Source: Gammaproteobacteria bacterium
GTDB taxonomy: Bacteria; Pseudomonadota; Gammaproteobacteria; PIVX01
Direction of reading: 5' to 3'
Assembly (NCBI GenBank): GCA_003353785.1
Contig: PIVX01000012.1
Span: 1-48,872 of the forward strand
DNA: 48,872 bases
The first letter of the stretch is position 1. Each line of letters opens with the position of its first letter. The notes beneath the pieces are model-generated. The model did no database searches and had not been told where the DNA came from. It worked only from the letters and a program-made list of their open reading frames with translations. The translations under genes were made by a program, and so were the position numbers. Positions 19,730 to 28,138 of this stretch are shown piece after piece.

Positions 19730-20455
19730 ATGACATTACGATCAAAAATAATCCACGATCCACAAAAATATAATAATTTTTCTTGGTCTCTACTCTTAAT
19801 TATTGCCGTAGTACTCATTGTAAGTGTAGATCTATTAATGCAGGCCTTTTCTGAAGAAAGATTTATTCTTTCAAGAGAAGCAGAATTTATTGATCTTGGC
19901 AATAAATTAATAAAGAGCATTGAGTTTTTATCTAAACAAGCAAGAAGATATGTCGTAACTTTAGATAAATCAGATTATAAACAGTATCTTGATGAAATTA
20001 ACGTAAAAAAAACTAGGGAAAATGTTATTGAGCGTTTGAAAATCTTAAATGCTTCTTCTGCTGAAGTAGATGCTTTGATAGAAGCAAAAAGATTATCTGA
20101 TCAAATTTCAAAAATAGAAACTGTAAGTATGCAATTAGCAATGCCAGCTCAAGATCCATTTAAGCAAACTAATATAATAGTACCTGGGCAATATTTAAAT
20201 AAAGACAATAATAAAAAACTTAATATAGCACGAGAATTAATTTTTAATAAAAAATATGAAAACCAAAAACAAGAAATACTAATAAAAATACTAGAATATC
20301 AAAAACTAATGACTGAAAGAATGACTAGGGACGCTTTTAGTGCAAGTAATTATACAAGTATTGTAATGTTGGCAGTTATTATTCTATCTACCCTAATAAT
20401 CCTATTAGTGCTTTCTCTGATCTGGCTTAGAGTAATTTTAAGAAAAGCTAAATAA
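19730..20455 (+). CDS. Orphan two-TM helical sensor-like protein without output domain
   Basis: A 241-residue protein with TM1 at about 19-39 (WSLLLIIAVVLIVSVDLLM), a long helical extracytoplasmic segment (about 40-205, rich in E/K/L/I with few aromatics), and TM2 at about 208-234 (IVMLAVIILSTLIILLVLSLIW), ending in a short basic tail RVILRKAK. This is the layout of the ligand-binding part of a chemoreceptor or sensor kinase (four-helix-bundle type), but no HAMP, kinase, MCP or GGDEF domain follows. The stop is clean and the next gene is on the other strand, so it is not simply an interrupted frame within view. It could be a truncated receptor or a stand-alone membrane protein. GGA is 7 bases before the ATG. 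Confidence 0.6.
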   Translation: MTLRSKIIHDPQKYNNFSWSLLLIIAVVLIVSVDLLMQAFSEERFILSREAEFIDLGNKLIKSIEFLSKQARRYVVTLDKSDYKQYLDEINVKKTRENVIERLKILNASSAEVDALIEAKRLSDQISKIETVSMQLAMPAQDPFKQTNIIVPGQYLNKDNNKKLNIARELIFNKKYENQKQEILIKILEYQKLMTERMTRDAFSASNYTSIVMLAVIILSTLIILLVLSLIWLRVILRKAK

Positions 20456-20470
20456 TTACAAAATTAGTAA

Positions 20471-21190
20471 CTACTCTTCTAAAGACTCCCACAAGGATTT
20501 AATCTTATTACTTTCTTCAATGAAAGATAGAAATTCCTGATGTGACTTTTTTTCTTCATCACTAGGTTCTAAAACACTACCAGCAATTTTGTAGTGACTT
20601 TGAGCTGGTTGTTGGGGAACCGTATTTCCTTGAAAACCATCAACCTTATCAGCAAATAATCCAGACTGCCCCCCTGTTAGTATAAGATATACTTCTACTA
20701 GAATTTGTGCATCTAATAACGCCCCATGCTTTTCCCTGTTAAAATTACTAATATCAAAACGAGAACACAAAGCATCAAGAGAATTTCGCTGGCCTGGAAA
20801 TTTATCTCGAGCAATTTTTAAAGTATCAATAACCTTACATTTACTTAAAACTAGTTTATCAAAACATTTATTAACTCTAGCAAACTCAGCTCCTAAAAAT
20901 CCTACATCAAACGGAGCATTATGGATTATAAGTTCAGCTCCATTCCCTATAAAATCTATAAATTGATCTACTACATCAGCAAATAAAGGCTTGTCTTTTA
21001 AAAATTCATTAGTTAACCCAGTTATCTCAATACTTATTGGGTCAAGTGGGCGCTCAGGATTTATATAACATTGAAATTCATTGCCAGTGAGTTTCCTATT
21101 AATCAACTCAACACAACCTATCTCAGTTAGTCTATGTCCTTCCGCATGCTTTAATCCAGTTGATTCTGTGTCTAGTGATATCTGTCTCAT
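20471..21190 (-). CDS. dnaQ: DNA polymerase III epsilon subunit (3'-5' proofreading exonuclease)
   Basis: A 239-residue DEDDh exonuclease that proofreads for the replicative polymerase. Exo I is SLDTESTGL (Asp7, Glu9), Exo II is LIIHNAPFDVGFLG near 87-100, and Exo III epsilon is REKHGALLDAQILVEVY near 152-168, with the catalytic His and Asp. The C-terminal tail, after a linker rich in S, Q and P, contains the helix that binds the alpha subunit. Length is close to E. coli epsilon (243). Its ATG overlaps the rnhA stop by 4 bases, so the two are translationally coupled. The rnhA-dnaQ neighbourhood is conserved in many gammaproteobacteria, usually divergent in E. coli but co-oriented here. Confidence 0.95.
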   Translation of the reverse strand: MRQISLDTESTGLKHAEGHRLTEIGCVELINRKLTGNEFQCYINPERPLDPISIEITGLTNEFLKDKPLFADVVDQFIDFIGNGAELIIHNAPFDVGFLGAEFARVNKCFDKLVLSKCKVIDTLKIARDKFPGQRNSLDALCSRFDISNFNREKHGALLDAQILVEVYLILTGGQSGLFADKVDGFQGNTVPQQPAQSHYKIAGSVLEPSDEEKKSHQEFLSFIEESNKIKSLWESLEE

Positions 21191-21621
21191 AACTTCTCAA
21201 TTGCGCTTCTAGCTAAACTATCTGCGATTTCATTTTCAGGATGTCCAGAATGTCCTCTAACCCACTCCCAAGAAATCTTATACTTTATAGATAAATTATC
21301 AAGAATCTCCCATAGATCTTTATTTTTTACTGATTTTTTATCTGATGTACGCCATCCATTTTCTTTCCAATTATGTATCCATGTTGTTATTCCATTTTTA
21401 ACATATTCTGAATCAGTAACTAAGACAACACTACTACCAATCGGAATATTCTTTAACCCCTCAATAGCTGCCGTCAATTCCATCCGATTATTTGTTGTAA
21501 CATCTTCTCTACCAGATAATTCTATTCTTTCTTGTGCATTTAATATTAATACCCCCCATCCTCCTGGTCCAGGGTTTCCGCTACAAGCACCATCTGTATA
21601 AATTTTAAACTTTTGTTGCAT
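21187..21621 (-). CDS. rnhA: Ribonuclease HI
   Basis: A 144-residue RNase HI, which cleaves the RNA strand of RNA-DNA hybrids (Okazaki primers, R-loops). All catalytic residues match the E. coli numbering: Asp10 in YTDGACSGNPG, Glu48 in RMELTAAIEG, Asp70 in LVTDSEYVKNG, His124 in VRGHSGHPEN and Asp134 in IADSLAR. The basic handle (HNWKENGWRTSDKKSVKNKD) is present. It is the first gene of a two-gene operon with dnaQ, with a 4-base ATGA overlap. Confidence 0.96.
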   Translation of the reverse strand: MQQKFKIYTDGACSGNPGPGGWGVLILNAQERIELSGREDVTTNNRMELTAAIEGLKNIPIGSSVVLVTDSEYVKNGITTWIHNWKENGWRTSDKKSVKNKDLWEILDNLSIKYKISWEWVRGHSGHPENEIADSLARSAIEKL

Positions 21622-21931
21622 AAATTAAGCTTGCTTAGATTGTAGCTTAACAATTATATATCCATTTAAGATGTTATATCCTAAAACTACAATATTGAAT
21701 TTATCAAATTCATCAGTTAATAGATATAACATTTTGTTAACACTAATACAAGCTGTCGTTCTTTATTACAGAATAAAACATTTCCTAACTTGCGTTATAA
21801 AAAGTTAGTTAAAAAAACTAAAATATCCCCAAATTAGTATCAACTAACAATTTGCATAATATTATTGCTTAAATTTGCAATATAAAAAATTATAAAGTAA
21901 AATCGCCCAATAAGGATTTAATTTTAAAGAT
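21622..21931. other. Divergent intergenic region, rnhA/outer-membrane gene
   Basis: About 310 AT-rich bases between the divergent rnhA and the barrel gene. It should hold both promoters. No RNA gene, repeat or clear operator is seen. Confidence 0.4.
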
Positions 21932-22504
21932 ATGAATTCAAATAAATTTTTTATACTTCTGATATCTTTTACTCTGATATCTTTTAATAGCGTTTATGCT
22001 AGAGAAAATATTATTAATATACAACAATCGATAGAAGGATTATTCTTTAAAACTTTAGATCTGAAATTAGACTATAGAGTAGCTCGAAATATTACTGTCG
22101 GAGTTATTTATAAATATCACGGTTGGAGAGATAACTCAGCTTCTAAGTGCCCTCATCTTGCATCCGGAGATGGAGGTTATTCAATCGGAGTACGAACAAA
22201 TTTTCTCTTTAACAATTTTGATATACTAGAATATTCTAGCTGGTATCTAAGCCCTTATATCGTTTTGCATAAATATCGGTTAGTAGATAATCGTGATTTG
22301 ATTGATTACACTGATATGGTTTGCAAAGATTATTATGAAAGTGGATTATTAGCTGGATATCAATGGTTTTGGACCGCTGGATTTAACGTAAGGTTATCCG
22401 CCGGTATTCGACATGATTCAGAGCCAGTCTTCTTCAAGAAAAAAACTCATGAAGCAGTTCAAACAAGACCAACCGTAGAGTTTACTTTCGGCTTTGCCTT
22501 TTGA
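21932..22504 (+). CDS. Small outer-membrane beta-barrel protein
   Basis: A 190-residue exported protein. Residues 1-23 are a Sec signal peptide ending ...SVYA, then RENIIN. The rest alternates polar and hydrophobic residues in strands with aromatic girdles (LDLKLDYRVARNITVGVIYKYHGW, WYLSPYIVLHKYRL, WTAGFNVRLSAGIRH). The last residues, VEFTFGFAF, end in Phe as in BAM-inserted barrels. Length suits an 8-stranded barrel of the OmpA/OmpX or PagP-like size. Two Cys (in SKCPHL and MVCKDYY) may form a loop disulfide. The specific family is not recognised. It is monocistronic, with TAAGGA upstream but rather far from the ATG. Confidence 0.65.
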   Translation: MNSNKFFILLISFTLISFNSVYARENIINIQQSIEGLFFKTLDLKLDYRVARNITVGVIYKYHGWRDNSASKCPHLASGDGGYSIGVRTNFLFNNFDILEYSSWYLSPYIVLHKYRLVDNRDLIDYTDMVCKDYYESGLLAGYQWFWTAGFNVRLSAGIRHDSEPVFFKKKTHEAVQTRPTVEFTFGFAF

Positions 22505-22521
22505 TGAAGTTGATAATTACT

Positions 22522-22623
22522 CTAATCATTCTTTAACATTTTATCCTGATACTCCCCCATGAGCTTTGCCATCTTTTGCCTGTCTTCTGCAATAGCTATG
22601 AGTGTTTTCCTTACTTCTCGAAC
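22522..22623 (-). pseudogene. C-terminal relic of a lost gene
   Basis: An open frame of 33 codons on the minus strand ending TAG at 22522, with no start codon at its 5' edge. It encodes a clearly protein-like helical tail: REVRKTLIAIAEDR then QKMAKLMGEYQDKMLKND. Codon use is richer in G and C than its surroundings, suggesting a remnant of an acquired gene. The parent family is not recognised. Confidence 0.35.
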
Positions 22624-22720
22624 CTAGTACTAAATCATATATAGGCAGTTCTTAAATAACACAAAGTTAAATGTTATTTAAAAAACTGCCTAATTTTATT
22701 ATATGAAGTTCTATGAAATT

Positions 22721-23164
22721 TTATGATGTTCTAGTTTTAACATTATATTTTTGATCAATAACTATTAGTAACTCGGTTTTACTCCTTGATACATTTATTT
22801 CTTTCTCCTGGACTTGATTTTCACTGTCCATAAAATATAAAAACACGCATACATTACTAGGAGTATAAGTATAATCTCTATGAAAATGAGCACTAGATTT
22901 TCCCATCATTAGATTAAAGTAATTATCATAAGAAGAAAGTTTTGTTTTTGCTTGGGTAGTCTCAAATGCCAAAGACATCTCAGCTTTGGATTTAATATCT
23001 TTCCATTTCCCTAAAGTAGTAGCTGAGCAATCCCTAAAGTTAATTCTACTGTGTAAATTACCGTTAGAATTATTTTTAACAGTTATATTTAGTTTTTTAG
23101 CATATCCATTTAAGGTAAATACCCCTAGTAATACTATAAAAACATTTTTTCTTAAATTTTTCAT
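22721..23164 (-). CDS. Secreted hypothetical protein
   Basis: A 147-residue protein with a Sec signal peptide (MKNLRKNVFIVLLGVFTLNGYA, cleavage after residue 22). The mature part starts KKLNITVKNNSNGNLHSR and looks beta-rich. It has two Cys (RDCSATT and SNVCVFLYF) that could pair in the periplasm. The RBS is strong: AGGAG ends 5 bases before the ATG at 23164. It stands alone on the minus strand between gene relics. I do not recognise the family. The overall plan (short exported protein opening with an N-rich beta strand) is shared with the 183-residue protein at 27457 and the 200-residue protein at 35905, which might be distant relatives. Confidence 0.62.
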   Translation of the reverse strand: MKNLRKNVFIVLLGVFTLNGYAKKLNITVKNNSNGNLHSRINFRDCSATTLGKWKDIKSKAEMSLAFETTQAKTKLSSYDNYFNLMMGKSSAHFHRDYTYTPSNVCVFLYFMDSENQVQEKEINVSRSKTELLIVIDQKYNVKTRTS

Positions 23165-23388
23165 GGCTTCTCCTAATATTTATATGATTGAACATTTATT
23201 ATCAATTTTTCTAGAAACCAATTGCAAGAAAAATTTATATTTTAATAGTAATAATGTACATCAATATATTGTTAAATACTAATATTGCACTACTTGATCT
23301 ATAAACAAACTTATAATACTTTAATTCAACCATTTCTGAACAATATTTAGTACTTTTTCATTAAATGCTGTAATATTTAATTTGGCTC

Positions 23389-23511
23389 TTAGCTTCTAAA
23401 ATCAAGATATAAAGCTGTAATATAATCACGAGCTTGTAAATCCTTACTTACATAAATTGCCAATACACCGTTATCTTTAGCTAATATGATATGTTCATTC
23501 AGTCTTTCTTG
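23389..23511 (-). pseudogene. C-terminal gene relic
   Basis: Forty-one codons on the minus strand ending TAA at 23389, without a start. The encoded text is strongly protein-like: QERLNEHIILAKDNGVLAIY, then VSKDLQARDYITALYLDFRS. Upstream, other frames read in similar style (ADFKDIEINYYGS near 23620), as expected for a frameshifted, decaying gene. The family is not recognised. Confidence 0.4.
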
Positions 23512-23719
23512 CTAAGATCATAAAAAGATATTGCTAATGTTTTGCAGCTGCAAAGATGTTATTTTTAAATATAATTAATACTAAAAAAGAAAATACTTCC
23601 ATAATAATTAATTTCTATATCTTTAAAGTCAGCTAAATATATATCTGCTATTTATTTTGTTCTACTATATATCAATAGATATTTAAAACATTGATATACC
23701 TTAAAGAGGAAAATAATAG

Positions 23720-23881
23720 CGTATTAAGAAAAGTTATAGATGCAATAGTACTGGTAATATCTGGTTTAAATACAGCAAAAAATATTTTAGTGTCAGGATA
23801 TGCCATGTTAAAGATGCATTAGCGACTTTCTATGAATCAGAAACTTCTACAAACGAACGGTTGTATCGCAGTCTGAAGTAA
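23720..23881 (+). pseudogene. Short ORF relic without a canonical start
   Basis: Fifty-three codons open on the plus strand after a TAG, ending TAA at 23881, with no ATG, GTG or TTG near the start. The content (GNIWFKYSKKYFSVRICHVK, then DALATFYESETSTNERLYRS) looks like part of a real protein. Probably a remnant. It ends only 80 bases before tRNA-Arg. Confidence 0.3.
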
Positions 23882-23946
23882 AATTCAGGAATCACACGCC
23901 TAAAGATGTCAAATAGATATGAATAACTACTTTAAGATATCTAGTG

Positions 23947-23952
23947 TATAAT
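23947..23952 (+). promoter_or_regulatory. Probable -10 box of tRNA-Arg
   Basis: A perfect TATAAT 9 bases before the tRNA 5' end, a suitable distance for a very short leader. The -35 region is poor (TAACTA at a 17-base spacing). Confidence 0.5.
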
Positions 23953-23961
23953 AACACCCTA

Positions 23962-24038
23962 GTCCCGGTGGCACAGCTGGATAGCGCGATCCCCTCCTAA
24001 GGGATAGGTCAGAGGTTCGAATCCTCTCCGGGACACCA
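23962..24038 (+). tRNA. tRNA-Arg (anticodon CCT)
   Basis: Complete 77-base cloverleaf. Acceptor GTCCCGG pairs with CCGGGAC, the anticodon stem ATCCC/GGGAT encloses CTCCTAA (anticodon CCT, reading AGG), the T arm is AGAGG-TTCGAAT-CCTCT, and CCA is encoded. A T6 tract follows about 7 bases after CCA. The gene is convergent with asd, whose stop is 14 bases away. Confidence 0.97.
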
Positions 24039-24051
24039 TACACCCTATTTT

Positions 24052-25074
24052 TTATAATATTTTGCTAACTAACAATTCAGCAATCTGAATCGTATTCCAT
24101 GCTCCACCTTTTCTAACGTTATCCGCAACCACCCAAAGATTAATAGCATTTTGATGAGTTATATCTTTACGAATCCGACCAATAAAAACATCTAATTTAC
24201 CAACAGCATCAGTCATTGCAGTTGGGTAATTTGTGTTTTTAAATAACTTAACTCCTTTTGCCTTACTATATTCTTTTTTTAACTGTTCCAAATCAACAGG
24301 AGACTTAGTTTCTACATTTATACTTTCAGAATGACCAAATATAGTCGGAACTCTAACAGCTGTTGCATTAACTAAAATTTCTTGATCACTAAAAATTTTC
24401 TGAGTTTCATTAAACATCTTCATTTCTTCTTTAGTATATTCATTATCTAAAAAATCATCGATATGAGGAATTGCATTAAAAGCTATTGGTTTATCGTACA
24501 CTTTTGGAGCTTCTATTTTACCATTCAACAAAGATGTTGTTTGAGAAACCAGTTCAGAAATTGCTTTTCTACCGGTTCCTGATACAGATTGATAAGTGCT
24601 TACAGTCACTCTAGTAATACCATACAAACGATATATTGGTTCCAAAGCAACACACATTTGAATTGTAGAGCAATTTGGATTAGCAATTAGTGACGGAACC
24701 TTAATTTGTTCTAACTTATGAGAGTTAACTTCAGGAACTATTAATGGTATTTTAGGATCATCTCTATATGCAGATGAGTTATCAATAACATAACATCCTT
24801 TTTCTATTGCTTTCTTACAGTATTTTTTAGCTACTTCACTGCCAGCAGCAAACAAAGCTAATGCTACTTTAGAAAAATCAAACTCTGCTAAATCTTCAAC
24901 ATAAATTTGACGATTACTAAATGATACAGTTCTACCAATAGATTTTGCACTAGACAAAAGATACAATTCATTTATCGGTATTTTACTCTTAGCTAATAAT
25001 TCAATAATTGTTTCCCCAACAACACCTGTTGCCCCAATAACAGCAATATCTATCTTATTTTGCTCAAAACTCAT
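24052..25074 (-). CDS. asd: Aspartate-semialdehyde dehydrogenase
   Basis: A 340-residue NADP-dependent enzyme converting aspartyl phosphate to aspartate semialdehyde, the branch point to lysine/diaminopimelate, threonine and methionine. The Rossmann motif is IGATGVVGE (13-21). The catalytic Cys135 is in ANPNCSTIQM. The substrate loop SVSGTGRKAISEL follows. Length matches the common (Gram-positive-like, USG-type) subfamily rather than the 367-residue E. coli Asd. It lies one base downstream of prmB and is probably co-transcribed. DAP synthesis implies that peptidoglycan is still made. It converges on tRNA-Arg. Confidence 0.95.
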   Translation of the reverse strand: MSFEQNKIDIAVIGATGVVGETIIELLAKSKIPINELYLLSSAKSIGRTVSFSNRQIYVEDLAEFDFSKVALALFAAGSEVAKKYCKKAIEKGCYVIDNSSAYRDDPKIPLIVPEVNSHKLEQIKVPSLIANPNCSTIQMCVALEPIYRLYGITRVTVSTYQSVSGTGRKAISELVSQTTSLLNGKIEAPKVYDKPIAFNAIPHIDDFLDNEYTKEEMKMFNETQKIFSDQEILVNATAVRVPTIFGHSESINVETKSPVDLEQLKKEYSKAKGVKLFKNTNYPTAMTDAVGKLDVFIGRIRKDITHQNAINLWVVADNVRKGGAWNTIQIAELLVSKIL

Positions 25075-25075
25075 G

Positions 25076-25960
25076 TTAAAAATAATCCTCTAGTTCTTTC
25101 TTAGTCATTATGAGTATACCTTCACCACCATTATACAGTTCAACCCAAGTAAATGGTATATAAGAAAATTTTTTTTCTAAATTTTTAGCATAACTCCCTA
25201 CTTCAATGAATATAACACCATTGTCATTAAGAAATTTTGAGGATTTTTTCAAAATTCTCTCAACTATGCTTAAACCATTTTTTTCTGCAACAAATGCTAA
25301 CTTAGGCTCATAATAAAATTCTTTAGCCAATCTTTTATACTCCTGATATCCTACGTAAGGAGGATTCGAGACGATCAAATCATATTTTTTGTCAATATTA
25401 CTAAATAAATCAGATTTTCTTAGCTCTACTTTTTTTTGTAGAGAATGTAATTCTACATTTTTTTTAGCAACACTCAAAGCATCTTCCGATATATCAATAG
25501 CGTCAATTAGACAATCTGAAAATTGATAAGCTATAGAAATAGCCAGCGCACAACTGCCTGTGCAAAGATCAAGTATATTCTTTGGTCGAGTACTTATCCA
25601 TGGAGAAAAATTATTAATAATAATTTCAGCAAATGGTGAAGTTGGGATCATAGCTCTTTCGTCTATGTAAAATTTTCGACCAGCAAAATAGGCTGTATTT
25701 GTTATATATGGGACTGGTATTTTTTTATCAATTCTATACTGAAAAATATCTATTATTTCCTTGCGCTGTTGTAGCGTTAAAACCTGCTCCATTGACAAAC
25801 AACCTGTTAATAAATCAACATTCAATATATACGCTACTAACAAGCAAGCTTCATCATAAGCATTATCCGTACCATGGTAAAAAAACAGATCTGCTTTAGA
25901 AAACTTTTTGTTCCCAAAATCTATTATTTGAGCTATAGTTTTTAATTCATCTATATACAT
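25076..25960 (-). CDS. prmB: Ribosomal protein L3 glutamine methyltransferase PrmB
   Basis: A 294-residue SAM-dependent N5-glutamine methyltransferase. PrmB rather than PrmC is indicated by YHGTDNAYDEACLL (28-41; compare GHGTDNAWDEA in E. coli) and VPYITNTAYFAGRKFYIDER (83-102). Methyltransferase motifs: ILDLCTGSCALAIS (129-142), IDAIDISEDAL, and the catalytic NPPY at 199-202, which binds the glutamine amide. It modifies L3 during 50S assembly. I start at the ATG at 25960; a TTG three codons earlier is possible but has no better RBS. It is followed at once by asd in an apparent operon. Confidence 0.92.
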   Translation of the reverse strand: MYIDELKTIAQIIDFGNKKFSKADLFFYHGTDNAYDEACLLVAYILNVDLLTGCLSMEQVLTLQQRKEIIDIFQYRIDKKIPVPYITNTAYFAGRKFYIDERAMIPTSPFAEIIINNFSPWISTRPKNILDLCTGSCALAISIAYQFSDCLIDAIDISEDALSVAKKNVELHSLQKKVELRKSDLFSNIDKKYDLIVSNPPYVGYQEYKRLAKEFYYEPKLAFVAEKNGLSIVERILKKSSKFLNDNGVIFIEVGSYAKNLEKKFSYIPFTWVELYNGGEGILIMTKKELEDYF

Positions 25961-26195
25961 TCTATTCAAATTAATAAATCTCTAATATTTTAATTTAACA
26001 TATAACTTTAATCTATTGTTAATAAAGAATATTTACCATTAAAATTATCTGCCTAAAACAAATCAAATTTCTACTTATTTAGCAGCGAACTAACAAGCAA
26101 TTTTATAAATTTGCTGCTTTAAATATTTAAATTTAGTTGACACATCATAGTTTATTTTGAGATCATATAATAATAGCTTTAAAGTAGGAACATTT

Positions 26196-27392
26196 ATGAT
26201 AGTAAATCCTAAAGTTCGTGGTTTTATTTGTACCACAGCCCATCCTGAAGGATGTCAAAGCAATGTAATTAGTCAAATTAATTACGTAAAAGCACAGCCT
26301 GCCATATCGCAAGGCCCTAAAAATGCCCTGATCATAGGAGCTTCAACCGGATACGGCCTGGCTAGCAGAATTGTAACTGGCTTTGGAGCCAAAGCTAATA
26401 CTTTGGGAATATTCTTTGAAAAAGAATCTAATGGTAAAAGAACAGCTACAGCTGGATGGTATAATAGTTCATCATTTGAACAAGAAGCACAAAAATATGG
26501 ATTACTTGCCAAAAGCCTTAACGGAGATGCCTTCTCAGACTCTATTAAGCAACAAACAATAGATATTATAAAAAAAGATTTAGAAGGAAAAATAGATCTA
26601 GTAGTGTATAGTTTAGCGTCTCCTAGAAGACAACACCCCAAAAACGAACAATTATTTAATTCAACTCTCAAACCAATTGGTAAAACATATACTAATAAAA
26701 CTGTAAATGTAATGGATGGGATAATAAGCAAAATAGAAATTGAACCAGCTAATGATAAAGAAATAAATGAAACTATAGAAGTTATGGGTGGAGAAGATTG
26801 GCAATTCTGGATCGATGCTTTATTAGCAGCTAATGTATTAGCAGATGGTTGCAAGACCGTGGCCTATTCTTATATTGGGCCAGAATTAACATATCCCATA
26901 TATAGACATGGTACTATTGGTAAAGCTAAAGAACATCTGGAAACTACAGCCAAAAATTTAAATGAAAAACTCTCTCCACTTAAAGGTAATGCATATATTT
27001 CCATTAATAAAGGACTTGTAACCCAATCTAGCTCAGCTATTCCTGTTGTGCCTTTATATATTTCTATACTATATAAAGTGATGAAAAAACATGATATTCA
27101 TGAAGGCTGTATTGAACAGATTTATCGTTTATTTGCTCAATTATATAGCCAAGAAAAACTAGCTTTAGATAAATCAGGCAGGATCAGAATTGATGATTTA
27201 GAAATGCGTTCTGATGTTCAAGAAGAAGTACAACAAATATGGAATAAAGTTTCCAGTGAAAATTTAGCTGAGCTAACCGATATTAAAGGTTATAAAGATG
27301 ACTTCTATGGGCTATTTGGCTTTAATATGCCAAATATTGATTATAGCAAAGACGTAAATATCGATGTGAAAATCCCCTCTTTAGTAGACTAA
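26196..27392 (+). CDS. fabV: Trans-2-enoyl-ACP/CoA reductase FabV (NADH)
   Basis: A 398-residue single-domain enoyl reductase completing each cycle of fatty acid elongation. FabV marks: the N-terminal PKVRGFICTTAHPEGC (5-20), the nucleotide-binding GASTGYG (48-54), VVYSLASPRR (136-145), and the active site Y-x8-K, Tyr236 to Lys245 in LTYPIYRHGTIGKAK. I start at the ATG at 26196, with AGGA 8 bases upstream, which gives the family's normal N-terminus. The longer frame from 26157 adds 13 residues without an RBS. FabV enzymes are relatively insensitive to triclosan compared with FabI. No fabI is in the window, so whether it is the only enoyl reductase is unknown. Confidence 0.94.
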   Translation: MIVNPKVRGFICTTAHPEGCQSNVISQINYVKAQPAISQGPKNALIIGASTGYGLASRIVTGFGAKANTLGIFFEKESNGKRTATAGWYNSSSFEQEAQKYGLLAKSLNGDAFSDSIKQQTIDIIKKDLEGKIDLVVYSLASPRRQHPKNEQLFNSTLKPIGKTYTNKTVNVMDGIISKIEIEPANDKEINETIEVMGGEDWQFWIDALLAANVLADGCKTVAYSYIGPELTYPIYRHGTIGKAKEHLETTAKNLNEKLSPLKGNAYISINKGLVTQSSSAIPVVPLYISILYKVMKKHDIHEGCIEQIYRLFAQLYSQEKLALDKSGRIRIDDLEMRSDVQEEVQQIWNKVSSENLAELTDIKGYKDDFYGLFGFNMPNIDYSKDVNIDVKIPSLVD

Positions 27393-27456
27393 AATTCTAT
27401 TCTTTGAGATAATTGCTACTCTCTTACTATTGTTATTTATAGAATTAGTATTTTGA

Positions 27457-28008
27457 ATGAAATATTTTAATATAAGGAAATTAAACTATTGGATTGTTTT
27501 GCTAGCTCTTTCCAATATGAATTGTTTTGCTAATGAAAGCATGATAAGTGTTTTTAATGGAACCGATAGAATTATTCCAAAAATTACTGTTTCTTTACAT
27601 ACAAAACAAGGCTCGATATTAACTCATTCTTTCCTAAATGTCCCAGTCATGTCAGATGAAATGTATGATACTTTTCATTCAAATATTAAAGAGTTGCTAT
27701 CAGTAAAATATAAAGATATAAAGCATGTTAATGTTACATTAGAGGATAATACTATTGAAAAAATTCAATTCCCTATACTAGTAAAATATTTTCGGAAAAT
27801 TTCTGATTTTAAAGAAACCTTATCGAACGATATAATCTCAAAAATAACTACAATTGCCACATATGATGAGCAAGAAATTACAGACATTAAGCATAGTAAA
27901 TTCAGATTTAGACTGCTAGGAAGTGGAGATAAATGCGATTTATCTATAGATATTACCAACACAAAAATTTCAGCAAGCTTTACCGAATTTAGACCTAATA
28001 AAATTTAA
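27457..28008 (+). CDS. Secreted hypothetical protein
   Basis: A 183-residue exported protein with a signal peptide ending at ...MNCFA (about residue 25; a Cys precedes the A, but the sequence fits signal peptidase I better than a lipobox). The mature start is NESMISVFNGTDRIIPK. The remainder is beta-rich with a single Cys near the end (GDKCDLSI). I do not recognise the family. It is terminated by the perfect 16-bp hairpin at 28083-28127, shared with the convergent 46-residue peptide gene. It follows fabV by 64 bases, so it could be co-transcribed with it. Its position beside the peptide/YcaO locus makes it a possible partner, which is inference only. Confidence 0.6.
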   Translation: MKYFNIRKLNYWIVLLALSNMNCFANESMISVFNGTDRIIPKITVSLHTKQGSILTHSFLNVPVMSDEMYDTFHSNIKELLSVKYKDIKHVNVTLEDNTIEKIQFPILVKYFRKISDFKETLSNDIISKITTIATYDEQEITDIKHSKFRFRLLGSGDKCDLSIDITNTKISASFTEFRPNKI

Positions 28009-28082
28009 GGTTAAATAGTAACCTGAAATTAATCACAACTAAACCATAAAGAAATCACCTACTTCATTTGTACTGTACGCAG

Positions 28083-28127
28083 CTAATAAAATACCCCTTA
28101 TTTATATATTCAGGGGTATTTTATTAG
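28083..28127. terminator. Strong bidirectional terminator
   Basis: Perfect 16-bp inverted repeat (CTAATAAAATACCCCT with AGGGGTATTTTATTAG) around a 13-base loop. A GC core with A/T flanks gives a U-rich 3' arm in both directions (TATTTTATTAG). It lies between the convergent 183-residue gene and the small peptide gene. Confidence 0.88.
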
Positions 28128-28138
28128 AAATTATTAGT

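Larger units (their letters stand above)
23165..23946. other. Intergenic region with decayed coding sequence upstream of tRNA-Arg
   Basis: About 780 bases without an intact gene. Protein-like fragments occur on both strands (listed separately at 23389-23511 and 23720-23881), interrupted by stops and lacking start codons. Such debris beside a tRNA gene is typical of a former island or a decayed insertion, but no integrase or attachment site is visible. Confidence 0.4.

Noticed and set aside
26282..26854. 190-codon minus-strand ORF
   Set aside because: Lies wholly within fabV, whose frame has full family motifs; the antisense frame has no recognisable content.
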